From the NCBI RefSeq assembly GCF_022760855.1, contig NZ_JAKTNR010000001.1, positions 248,001 through 312,000 on the forward strand: DNA of 64,000 nucleotides, in the 5' to 3' direction. Of this stretch, positions 31,894-39,532 are shown in pieces (position 1 is the first letter of the stretch; each line of letters starts with the position of its first letter). The stretch is from Thermus albus (GTDB taxonomy: Bacteria; Deinococcota; Deinococci; Deinococcales; Thermaceae). The translations under genes and the position numbers were made by a program. Under the pieces are notes generated by a model. That model worked only from the letters and a program-made list of their open reading frames with translations, was not told the DNA's origin and did no database searches.

Positions 31894-32637
31894 CTACGAA
31901 AGCCACTCGGCTAAGGCCCAGACCAAAGGGGCCAGGAGAAGGGCCGGGAGGAAGGAGCCCACCCGCACCTTGGTGAGGCCCAGGAGGTTGATCCCCACCC
32001 CTAGGACCATAAGCCCCCCCACCCCCGTCACCAGGAGGACCCGGGGGTCTTGGGCAGGCTCGGGGAGGACCTGGCTTAGGGTACCCGCCAGCAGGGCGAT
32101 CCCTCCCTGGTAGCCCAGGATCACCAGGACACTAAACCCCACGCCGATGCCGAAGGAGCTGGTGAGGGCGATGGCGGAAAGCCCGTCCAAGGTGGCCTTT
32201 AGGAGAAGAAGGCTGGGGTCACCGGTAAGGCCATTTTGGAGGGAGCCGAGGAGGGTCATGGGTCCCACGCAGAAGAGAAGGCTTGCGGCCACGAAACCCT
32301 CGGTGAAGCTTCCGCCTCCCCGTACCGCCTGCTTGATCTTCTCCCCGATGCCCTCCAAAGCTTCTTCCAACCGCCACCACTCCCCCAAAAGCCCCCCCAG
32401 GACCAGGGCGATGAGCCCCAGGACAACCCCGTCCATGGCCCCACCCCTGGCTTTTCCCAGGGCGCCCGCCATGGAGAACCCGATGAAAAGGGTGGTGAGC
32501 CCCACCCCCTGGACCATGATGCGGGCCATGCGCTCGGGTAGCCGGCCCCGTAACAAAAGACCCAACCCCGTGCCCAGGGTCACCGTGGCGGCGTTGGCCA
32601 GGGTCCCCGACAGCTTGTCCAGAAGGGTGAGCTCCAT
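31894..32637 (-). CDS. DUF554 family membrane protein
   Basis: 247 residues with about seven hydrophobic segments, matching the DUF554 family: GTLANAATVTLGTGLGLLL at the start, MDGVVLGLIALVLGGLLGEW, FVAASLLFCVGPMTLLGSLQ and LDGLSAIALTSSFGIGVGF. The function is unknown; some family members are suspected transporters. I placed the start at ATG 32637 because the family begins ELTLLDKLSGTLANAA. A TAGAAT box lies 7 nt upstream and overlaps the opposite -10 box of mnmD. Confidence 0.85.
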   Translation of the reverse strand: MELTLLDKLSGTLANAATVTLGTGLGLLLRGRLPERMARIMVQGVGLTTLFIGFSMAGALGKARGGAMDGVVLGLIALVLGGLLGEWWRLEEALEGIGEKIKQAVRGGGSFTEGFVAASLLFCVGPMTLLGSLQNGLTGDPSLLLLKATLDGLSAIALTSSFGIGVGFSVLVILGYQGGIALLAGTLSQVLPEPAQDPRVLLVTGVGGLMVLGVGINLLGLTKVRVGSFLPALLLAPLVWALAEWLS

Positions 32638-32643
32638 GGGGGC

Positions 32644-32650
32644 TATTCTA
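32644..32650. promoter_or_regulatory. Shared -10 box of two divergent leaderless genes
   Basis: TATTCTA at 32644-32650 reads TATTCT on the plus strand (6 nt before the mnmD GTG) and TAGAAT on the minus strand (7 nt before the DUF554 ATG). One 7-bp element can serve both directions, and only 18 bp separate the two start codons. Confidence 0.6.
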
Positions 32651-32655
32651 CGGGT

Positions 32656-33309
32656 GTGGAGCCCATCCTCACCCAGGACGGCACCCCTACCCTCTTCCAT
32701 CCGGGGTACAGGGAGGCCTACCATCCCCGTCAGGGGGCCCTGCTCCAGGCCAGGCGGCTTTACCTGGAGAAGACCCTCACCCACCTGCACCCGGCGCCTA
32801 GGGTCCTCGAGGTGGGCCTGGGGCTTTTGGTAAACTTTCGCACCACCCTGGAAAGTGCCCTGGAAAGAGGGGTTTACCTCCGCTATCTGGCCGTGGAACG
32901 GGAGCCCGTACCCCGGGACCTTTTAGCCCAGGTGCGCCTTCCCCTCCCCCGGGCGGAGGAGGTGTTTGCCGAGATCCTTAAGGGTTGGCCGGAGGCCTGT
33001 TTCCGGGGGCCTTGGGGCGAGCTTCGCATTCTCTTTGGGGAGGTGGAGGCACTGGAACTTCCCCGGGATTGGGCCACGGCGGTCTACCTGGATCCTTTCA
33101 GCCCTGGGGCAAATCCAGGGCCCTGGTCTTTTCCTGTTCTGAGGAAACTTCACCGGGCTTTGCGGCGTGGTGGGAGGCTGGCCACCTACTCCGCCCAAGG
33201 GGCCTTCCGCCGGAACCTTAAGGCGGCGGGGTTTGCCCTTCACCGGGTGCCGGCCTTGGGGAAGCGGGAGTGGACGTTGGGAATCGCCTTAAAAGCTCCT
33301 CCCGGGTGA
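32656..33309 (+). CDS. tRNA U34 methyltransferase MnmD-like (DUF752)
   Basis: 217 residues. A methyltransferase resembling MnmD and the MnmC methyl domain, which make the final methylaminomethyl group at wobble U34 of tRNAs. It has HPGYREAYHPRQGALLQAR at the start, SAM motif RVLEVGLGLLVNFRTTL, AVYLDPFSPGANPGPW (the D-PF-P catalytic block) and GGRLATYSAQGAFRRNL. It has no FAD-dependent oxidase half. mnmE elsewhere in the window belongs to the same modification pathway. GTG start. The 3' end overlaps the polysaccharide deacetylase gene by 92 bp. Confidence 0.87.
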   Translation: MEPILTQDGTPTLFHPGYREAYHPRQGALLQARRLYLEKTLTHLHPAPRVLEVGLGLLVNFRTTLESALERGVYLRYLAVEREPVPRDLLAQVRLPLPRAEEVFAEILKGWPEACFRGPWGELRILFGEVEALELPRDWATAVYLDPFSPGANPGPWSFPVLRKLHRALRRGGRLATYSAQGAFRRNLKAAGFALHRVPALGKREWTLGIALKAPPG

Positions 33310-34399
33310 GGTAGGTGAGCTCTACCCGGGCCTGTTTAGGGTTGGGGAGCTCCCCACGGTAGAGCCAGTGGAACCAGGTGCTGCTCAAGGTGGCCACAAA
33401 ATGGGGCCAGGAGGGTAGGGGATGGGTGTTAAAACCAAAGAGCCTACTCCCCTGGGCCAGGTGGCTGTAGCCATAGACCAGGCGCACCTCTGGGTCCTCA
33501 GCTACGAGGAAGGCCGCTTTTCTTAAGCTCTCCCGCATATAGCGGATGGCTTCTAAAGGAGTGAGCTCCATGGCCCGCTGGCTTTCCAGATGGAGTTCAA
33601 AGGCGGGTGTTCCCCGGGAAAGGCCAGGGAGGTCGGGGCCGGGAAAGGGCTTTGGCTCCAGCCGAAGGAGGTCAAAGGGGCCGTATCCTGCCCTTACCAC
33701 CTGATGCTTGGTGTTGTACCGTTCCTCAAACCCCTGCAGGCCACGGATGAGGGCCAGCCTGGGGGTGAGGGGCCTGGGGGTAAGCCCGTCCAGGGTGACC
33801 GGCTCGTATCCAAGGTGGAGCATCTGGGGCAGCACCTGTTCCAGGAGCTTAAGCGTGCGCTCCGGGCCATCGTGGAGAAGCACGATGGATCCGGGGCGCA
33901 GGTAGTAAAGCAGGCGTTCTGCCAGGGCCTCAGGGAAGTGGTTTAACCAGTCCTTGCTTTCCAGGTCCCACAGGGCTACGCGCTTGCCCAGTAACCGGGC
34001 AAAAATGCGGGTAAAAGGGGTGTGAAGCCCATGGGGTGGCCGGTAGTAACGTCCTGGATTTCGCCGCATGTGTTCCCATTCCAGCCAGGGTAGGAAAAGT
34101 TTCCAGGCCTGGTGCCATTCCCCGTGGTCCTCTATCTGGTGCCCTTCCCGCCTTATGGCCTCCACCAGGTCTGGCCGGGCCCGGGCCTTTTCCCCGGTGA
34201 GGAAAAAGGTGGCCTTAACCCCATGCCTGCGGAGTACCTCAAGAAGGGCCTCGGTCCTTTCGGAGGGGCCATCGTCAAAGGTGAGGGCGATCTTGGGGGT
34301 GCGCCTCGAGGCGTGGGCATAGGCCCCGAGGCCCAGGAAGCGAAAGAGCAAATCGGAAAGGCCGTATAGGAGAAGGACTAGGCCAAGGGCTAGTTCCAT
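33218..34399 (-). CDS. Polysaccharide deacetylase with C-terminal YkoP-like domain
   Basis: 393 residues. An N-terminal hydrophobic anchor (about 1-25) precedes a NodB deacetylase domain with FDDGPSERT, the metal pair in QIEDHGEWHQ, RYYRPPHGLHTP and SIVLLHDGPE. The second half (about 225-370) is a different domain that resembles YkoP-type extensions; I know no activity for it. A Pro-rich tail of about 30 residues is encoded opposite mnmD. The start at 34399 follows GGAGG with 5 nt spacing; an upstream TTG is possible. The gene overlaps the MFS stop by 10 nt. Confidence 0.82.
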   Translation of the reverse strand: MELALGLVLLLYGLSDLLFRFLGLGAYAHASRRTPKIALTFDDGPSERTEALLEVLRRHGVKATFFLTGEKARARPDLVEAIRREGHQIEDHGEWHQAWKLFLPWLEWEHMRRNPGRYYRPPHGLHTPFTRIFARLLGKRVALWDLESKDWLNHFPEALAERLLYYLRPGSIVLLHDGPERTLKLLEQVLPQMLHLGYEPVTLDGLTPRPLTPRLALIRGLQGFEERYNTKHQVVRAGYGPFDLLRLEPKPFPGPDLPGLSRGTPAFELHLESQRAMELTPLEAIRYMRESLRKAAFLVAEDPEVRLVYGYSHLAQGSRLFGFNTHPLPSWPHFVATLSSTWFHWLYRGELPNPKQARVELTYLTREELLRRFPTSTPASPRPAPGEGQTPPP

Positions 34400-35556
34400 C
34401 GCATCCTCCAAAAGAGAAAGGTGTAAAGGAGGCTAAGCAGGAAGAAGACGGCGCTTCCGGCCAGCAAGGGAGCCTTGATCCCAAAGGCTTCCCAGAGCAG
34501 GCCCCCCACTGCCGGCCCCAGGGCTATCCCTAGGCCCTCCGCGGTCATAAGCCCGCCCCAGATGGCTGCCCGGTTTTCCTGGGGGAGGTTCTTGGCCAGG
34601 AATCCGTTCCAGCCGGGAAGGAACAGGCTATAGCCCACCCCTGCCAGGCTTACCAAGAGTACAAGCTCTAGGAAGCTGGGAGCAAAGGCAAGCCGGAGCA
34701 TGACGAGGCCTAGGAGGAGGAGTCCCCCCGCCAGGGCCAAACGGTAGCCCTTGCGGTCCACCTGCCTTCCCGTTACAGGGAGGAGGCCAAAGGCCAGGGC
34801 TCCTCCAAAGAGGAGAAGTCCTCCTAAAGCGATGGGCTCTAGGGCAAGTTCCTCCTTGGCAAGGCGAAGGATGAATAGGGAAACCAAGGCGGGGGCGAAG
34901 GTTTGGCCAAAGGCTGCGGGCAGGAAGAGCAAGAGGCGCCGGAAGGGGTATGGCTCCCGCACGGCTTGGGGAAGCGGGATGCGAAAGGGGAAAAGGCTTA
35001 AGGCAAGGAGGAGGACCACGCCTTGGGTGGCCAGGAGCAGGGTGAGCGCAGCCTCGGGTTCCTTCTGGGCCACCTGCCCCACCCCCACCAAGCCGATGCC
35101 CACCCAAGGCATCACCAAGGTTAGGGTAAAGGAAAGAGCCCTGGCTTCCCGGCCAGGCACGGCGATGCGGCTGGCTAGGGTCATAAGTCCGGGGTATAGG
35201 GTGGACATGCTAAGCCCCCAGAGGATGACCAGCCCCCATAGGAGCCAACCCGTTTGGGCCAGGGGGGTAAGGAGGAGGGTCAGGAAGCCGGTAAGGGCGG
35301 CCAGGCTTACGGTGCGCCCAAAGCCCACCCTTTCCGCCAGGAGTCCGCCAAAGGTTTTGGACAGGTTTTCCGAGAGTTGGTGGAAGGTGAAGGCAAGGGT
35401 AAAGGTGGCAGGGCCAAGCCCCAGGTGTTCGGGGGCGTAAAAGGGTAAAAGGCCGGCAAAGAAACCGCTACGCACCCCCTCCATGAGGCCTACGGCTAAG
35501 ACCAGGCGCAGGAATACGGGAAGCCCCTCCCTGGCCCACGGCAGATAGCGAAACAC
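34390..35556 (-). CDS. Major facilitator superfamily transporter
   Basis: 388 residues with about twelve hydrophobic segments and an MFS-A-like loop, FGGLLAERVGFGRTV (about 71-85), with the repeat-half counterpart GRQVDRKGYR. The substrate is not predictable; drug or sugar export are both possible. A GTG start lies 5 nt after TATACT on the minus strand, opposite the promoter of the divergent glycosyltransferase. It is followed by the polysaccharide deacetylase gene with overlap, so the two are probably co-transcribed. Confidence 0.85.
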   Translation of the reverse strand: MFRYLPWAREGLPVFLRLVLAVGLMEGVRSGFFAGLLPFYAPEHLGLGPATFTLAFTFHQLSENLSKTFGGLLAERVGFGRTVSLAALTGFLTLLLTPLAQTGWLLWGLVILWGLSMSTLYPGLMTLASRIAVPGREARALSFTLTLVMPWVGIGLVGVGQVAQKEPEAALTLLLATQGVVLLLALSLFPFRIPLPQAVREPYPFRRLLLFLPAAFGQTFAPALVSLFILRLAKEELALEPIALGGLLLFGGALAFGLLPVTGRQVDRKGYRLALAGGLLLLGLVMLRLAFAPSFLELVLLVSLAGVGYSLFLPGWNGFLAKNLPQENRAAIWGGLMTAEGLGIALGPAVGGLLWEAFGIKAPLLAGSAVFFLLSLLYTFLFWRMRWN

Positions 35557-35558
35557 GC

Positions 35559-35567
35559 TAAAGTATA
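35559..35567. promoter_or_regulatory. Overlapping divergent -10 boxes (MFS / GT2)
   Basis: Plus-strand TAAAGT (35559-35564) ends 6 nt before the GT2 GTG. Minus-strand TATACT (35562-35567) ends 5 nt before the MFS GTG. The two hexamers share three base pairs, and only 14 bp separate the start codons. Confidence 0.5.
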
Positions 35568-35570
35568 CCC

Positions 35571-36254
35571 GTGCGTATCAGCGTGGTGATCCCGGCCCAC
35601 AACGAGGAGGCTTTTCTCCCTGGGGCTTTGCGGGCGGTTTTGCACCAGACCTTACCCGCCTTTGAGGTGATCGTGGTGGACAACGCCTCCTCGGACCGCA
35701 CCCGGGAGGTGGCGGAGGGGTTTGGGGTACGGGTGGTCTCCTGCTCCAAGAAGGGGGTGGCCTATGCCCGCCAGGCGGGGCTTTTGGCCGCCCGGGGGGA
35801 ATGGGTGGCCATGACCGATGCCGATTCCCTACCCCTTCCCACCTGGCTTCAGAGCTTGGCCCAACGTGCGGAAGGGGCTTTGGCCTTGTATGGCCCTTTG
35901 CGCTTTTACGGGGTTTCCTCCTTGGAGGCGGCCTTTTCCGAGTGGGGCTACCGCGTCTTCCTGAATCTTATGGCCCTAATGGGAAGGCCCAATTTGGCGG
36001 GAGCCAACATGATGGTTTTGAAGGAAGCAGCCCTAAAAGCGGGCGGTTTTCCCCCGGTGGAGGCTAGGGAGGATGTGCTTTTGGGTTGGAGGCTGAAGGA
36101 GCTAGGTGTGGTAAGGTACGTCCCCGAGGCCTTGGTCCTCACATCCCCTAGGAGGTTAAAGGGGGGCTGGGGGAGGTTCCTGGCGCGGCAGGTTAGAAAC
36201 CTCTTGGGTGATCCTCGAGGGTACTTCGGGGAAGACGGGGAAAGGGGAAAATAA
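35571..36254 (+). CDS. Family 2 glycosyltransferase
   Basis: 227 residues, GT-A fold. It shows ISVVIPAHNEEAFLPGALRAV at the N terminus, DNASSDRTREVAEGFG, and the metal-binding DxD-type TDADSLPLP. It transfers a sugar from a nucleotide-sugar donor, presumably in the cytosol for an envelope glycan or glycolipid. There are no membrane helices at the C terminus. GTG start 6 nt after TAAAGT. The 3' end overlaps the GT4 gene on the other strand by 62 bp. Confidence 0.9.
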   Translation: MRISVVIPAHNEEAFLPGALRAVLHQTLPAFEVIVVDNASSDRTREVAEGFGVRVVSCSKKGVAYARQAGLLAARGEWVAMTDADSLPLPTWLQSLAQRAEGALALYGPLRFYGVSSLEAAFSEWGYRVFLNLMALMGRPNLAGANMMVLKEAALKAGGFPPVEAREDVLLGWRLKELGVVRYVPEALVLTSPRRLKGGWGRFLARQVRNLLGDPRGYFGEDGERGK

Positions 36255-37404
36255 GCCTTCGGGGTTCCACACGCAGGATCTCGCTGGCTTCGTCATAGAC
36301 GGCTACGATTTTTTCCGCGATGCGCTCCGCGGAACGTTCCATGGCCCAGGTGCGGGCCCCCAAGCTTAGGCGCTGGCGTTTTTCTTCATCCCGAAGGAGG
36401 TCTAAGGCCCTTTCCGCTAGGGCTTGGTGGTCTCCTGGGGGTACCAGATATCCGGTTTTACCGTCCACCACGCCTTCCAGTACCCCCTCGGCTCCCACGG
36501 CCACCACGGGTACCCCCATGGCCTGGGCCTCCCAGATGACCAACCCCTGGGTTTCAGTTTCGCTGGCAAAAAGAAAAACCTCCGCCATTCGGTAGTACCC
36601 CCCGATATTCCGGTAGGGGACCGTTCCCAAAAACCGCACCCGGTCCCCTATGTGTAAGTGTGCCGCTAAACGCCTCAAGCTTTCCAGTTCCGGCCCGTCG
36701 CCCACGTGAACCAAGAAGACATCCTCTTCCCGGGCCATCTCAGCCACAGCTTTGAGCACCACATCAAAGGACTTTTCCTTACCCAGCCTGCCTACAGTGA
36801 TGAGGCGCCTTTTCCCCTCTGGCCATGGGGAAGGGGAGGGAAGGGGTGCCTCCTCCAGGAGGCGGTTGTCAATTCCCGTGGGGATGACCCGTATGGGCCT
36901 TTGGATGCCGTAACCCTCCGCTAACCGTTTGACCGGTTCCGTTGGGGCAATCACCACTTCCACACGATTGTAGAAGGCCTTAGCCAGCCTGGGGATAATC
37001 CCCGTGTACTTGTCCAAGAACGCCAAACCTGGTACATAGTGGGCGTATTTTTCATAGTGGGTGTGGAAGGTGGACACATGGGGAAGCTCCTTATTCCGAG
37101 CGATCCTGAGCCCCCATACGCCTAAGGTTAAGGGGGTGTGGGTGTGGATCACCTCAAACTCCGTGGGGAGGTACCGGGAGGAAGGTAGGGCGATCTGCTG
37201 CCCTTCGTAGAAGGGATAGGATACCGAGGGAACCCGCACCACCCCCTCCTCCTTCTCGGGAGCCTCGGGGTGATGGGGGGCAACCACCCAGGCCTCATGG
37301 CCCATCCGCCTAAGCTCCCGCAGGAGAAGGTATACGCTGGTGGTAACCCCGTTGGGGTTGGGGAAGTAGACGTCGGTGAAGAGGCCCACGCGATAGAGGC
37401 GCAT
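36193..37404 (-). CDS. Family 4 glycosyltransferase (glucosyl-diacylglycerol type)
   Basis: 403 residues, GT-B fold. The N-terminal GLFTDVYFPNPNGVTTSVYLL and FHTHYEKYAHYVPG segments are those of 1,2-diacylglycerol 3-glucosyltransferases. The C-terminal domain has VGRLGKEKSFD and the E-x7-E motif in ASETETQGLVIWEAQAMG. It likely starts synthesis of the membrane glycolipids that are abundant in Thermus (family plus inference). The start lies 6 nt after the LpxB-like stop. The last 20 residues are encoded opposite the GT2 gene. Confidence 0.88.
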   Translation of the reverse strand: MRLYRVGLFTDVYFPNPNGVTTSVYLLLRELRRMGHEAWVVAPHHPEAPEKEEGVVRVPSVSYPFYEGQQIALPSSRYLPTEFEVIHTHTPLTLGVWGLRIARNKELPHVSTFHTHYEKYAHYVPGLAFLDKYTGIIPRLAKAFYNRVEVVIAPTEPVKRLAEGYGIQRPIRVIPTGIDNRLLEEAPLPSPSPWPEGKRRLITVGRLGKEKSFDVVLKAVAEMAREEDVFLVHVGDGPELESLRRLAAHLHIGDRVRFLGTVPYRNIGGYYRMAEVFLFASETETQGLVIWEAQAMGVPVVAVGAEGVLEGVVDGKTGYLVPPGDHQALAERALDLLRDEEKRQRLSLGARTWAMERSAERIAEKIVAVYDEASEILRVEPRRLIFPFPRLPRSTLEDHPRGF

Positions 37405-37410
37405 GCCGCT

Positions 37411-38562
37411 TTAGTTTATCAAGTCCATTCGGATGTGCCTGGCTGCGCCAAGGATTCCCCCTGGTGGACCGATACGGGTCCTTCCCGCCTGGCTGCTGTG
37501 GGTATAGATCTCCTTTGCTTGGAGAAGTAGAAGGACCTGGGCGGCCACTTGTTCGGGGATGGGGTCCACAAGGTGGAGGGCTGGTCCCAAAAGCCTCTTT
37601 TGACGGCGGGCGAACGCTTGCGTGTATTGTGGGCCGGGTGTGGGAAAGCCCACCACGGGTATGCCTAAACCTGCCGCCTGTTCGCAGGCGGTTCCAGCTG
37701 TGGCCAGGGCCAGGGTGCTGCGGTGGAGGATGGCCGAAAAGGCTTCGCGAAGGATCCAGGCCTCCTTTTCCCCTTTGCTGAGTCGGAGGGCATGGGTCTC
37801 AACCTCTTCTGCCTGCCATCCGGGCAAGGGGGGTAGGGCCTCCCAAGGCTTGGCCCAGGCCACCGCGGGTGTGAGGGGGACGAAACGGCTGGCTTCTAAC
37901 ATGATGGGGAGGCTGAACTGCTCGTCGCCTCGAGTCCCTGGGAGCAGGGCTAAAAGGGATCCTTCTCCCACCAAAGGGGCTAGGTCGCGCTCCGGGATTG
38001 GCAGGAGGTCCAGGGCGAAGCTGCCGTAATAGTGGGCGTGGCTAACCCCTAGACGCCGAATGCGATCCAAGCTTTTTTGGTCACGGACGAACACCGCCCT
38101 AACGGATTTGTGAAGGAGCCGCTCGTAGGGGGTAAAGTCACTTCCTCCCCAGTCTCGTATGCGTTCCCAAAGGGACGCTGCTTCAAGATAATGTGCGGAC
38201 ACCAGGGGATTGATGTGATAAGTGGGCTTGCCCTTGGCGGCTACCAGGCCCACGGTAAGGGCGTAGGCGTCCCCCACGACCACAACCGCATCCGCCTCAA
38301 TAGACCTAGCGGTGCGCCACTGATTCCAGGTCATGGCTAGAAAGCCAGCCTTAAGGTCCGCCACCAAGTTTTTCCAACTGCCAAAGAGGAATCCCCCGGA
38401 TGGCATTTCTCGGCGGGGCCCCAGGATGAGGCGGGTTACTTTTTCGTAGGCCTTTCCCGAACCCACCAAGGGTAGGGCCAGGATTTCCTGGCCCAGCTCT
38501 TGAGCTATGCGGGTTCCGATAGCATCCTCAGTTGGGCCGTTAGAAACGAAAAGGATCTTCAT
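37411..38562 (-). CDS. Lipid-A-disaccharide synthase-related protein
   Basis: 383 residues, GT-B-like. MKILFVSNGPTEDAIGTRIAQEL, FVRDQKSLDRIRRLG, LLPGTRGDEQ and GTACEQAAGLGIPVVGFPT match the LpxB-related family found in organisms without lipid A (cyanobacteria, Deinococcus-Thermus). It probably transfers a sugar to a lipid-linked acceptor; the true substrate is unknown. I set the start at ATG 38562 by family alignment; no good ribosome site is visible, and a TTG 21 nt upstream is an alternative. Several codons are AT-richer than the surroundings. Confidence 0.8.
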   Translation of the reverse strand: MKILFVSNGPTEDAIGTRIAQELGQEILALPLVGSGKAYEKVTRLILGPRREMPSGGFLFGSWKNLVADLKAGFLAMTWNQWRTARSIEADAVVVVGDAYALTVGLVAAKGKPTYHINPLVSAHYLEAASLWERIRDWGGSDFTPYERLLHKSVRAVFVRDQKSLDRIRRLGVSHAHYYGSFALDLLPIPERDLAPLVGEGSLLALLPGTRGDEQFSLPIMLEASRFVPLTPAVAWAKPWEALPPLPGWQAEEVETHALRLSKGEKEAWILREAFSAILHRSTLALATAGTACEQAAGLGIPVVGFPTPGPQYTQAFARRQKRLLGPALHLVDPIPEQVAAQVLLLLQAKEIYTHSSQAGRTRIGPPGGILGAARHIRMDLIN

Positions 38563-38688
38563 TGTTTTACCCGCCTTTGGCAAAGTTTGACCCCATGCGG
38601 GTGGTTAGGATCTACATCCATCGTGAGCGCCTCCAGACAAACCCAAGACGCCATTTTAGAAGGTTTGACTTAGTATAGGATTAAAGGC
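38563..38688. other. Divergent intergenic region, LpxB-like / DegV
   Basis: 126 bp, AT-richer than the surroundings. TAGGAT (38676-38681) ends exactly 7 nt before the DegV ATG and is a leaderless-type -10 box. No good -35 pairs with it, and the nearby TTGACT (38665-38670) is too close. I see no coding similarity in it. Confidence 0.5.
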
Positions 38689-39525
38689 ATGGAGTTGGGC
38701 CTGATAACCGACACCGCAGCGGACTTGTCCCCTCGGGTGCTGGAAGAGGAAGCAGTGGGCCTGGTGCCCATCTACGTCCACCTGGCGGGCAGGAGGTATA
38801 AGGACTGGCAAGAGCTAACCCCGGATGCCCTCTATCAGGCCATGCGAGCGGGGGCTGAACCCGTTACCGAGCCCCCGGGAGTGGAGGACTTCGCCGAGGT
38901 CTATGAGCGTTATCTCCAGATCTATGACCGGATTCTTTCCCTCCACGTTTCCGGAGAGCTTTCCAAGACGGTGGAGAGGGCACGGGAAGCAGCCCTCAAG
39001 GTGGCCCCCACCCGCATCCGGGTAGTGGACTCGGGGATGGTGTCCGGAGGGCTTGGGGCCATGGTCCTGAGGGCGGTGGAGATGCTCAGGAAGGGAGCGG
39101 AGGAGGAGGCCGTGGTGCGGGAATGGGAAAGGCTTAAGCACTCAAGCTTGTACTTTAGTGTGGCTGACCTCGCCCATCTGGCCCGAAACGGCCGTCTACC
39201 GCGCTTTGGTGAGGTGGTCGGTAATCTTTTAGGCCTTCGTCCCATCTTGCGCATTGAGAAGGGGCATATTCGCTTCTTAAAGGTGGCCCGGGAGGGGGCG
39301 GTGCCCGAGGTTTTGGCACGCTTGGTCCTCGAGGAGCTCAAAGGACGGCCCGCACGCATCACCATCGCCCATACCGACGCCAGAACCGAGTGGATCGAGG
39401 GCTTAAAGAAAAGCCTGGAGGGGGCTTTGCGCCTGGAAAAGGGGCGTATCGCGCGAAGCGGGGCCACCATCGCCGCCAACGTGGGCCTCGGGGCTATAGC
39501 CATCCACGCCTACTCGCTAGAATAG
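38689..39525 (+). CDS. DegV family fatty-acid-binding protein
   Basis: 278 residues. DegV/FakB proteins bind a long-chain fatty acid and present it to a kinase (FakA) for phosphorylation. The signature is [19 protein letters not shown] at the start, [35 protein letters not shown] and the C-terminal [19 protein letters not shown]. The kinase partner is not in the window. It is followed at 7 nt by mfd, so the pair may be co-transcribed. Confidence 0.9.
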   Translation: MELGLITDTAADLSPRVLEEEAVGLVPIYVHLAGRRYKDWQELTPDALYQAMRAGAEPVTEPPGVEDFAEVYERYLQIYDRILSLHVSGELSKTVERAREAALKVAPTRIRVVDSGMVSGGLGAMVLRAVEMLRKGAEEEAVVREWERLKHSSLYFSVADLAHLARNGRLPRFGEVVGNLLGLRPILRIEKGHIRFLKVAREGAVPEVLARLVLEELKGRPARITIAHTDARTEWIEGLKKSLEGALRLEKGRIARSGATIAANVGLGAIAIHAYSLE

Positions 39526-39532
39526 GCAAAGG

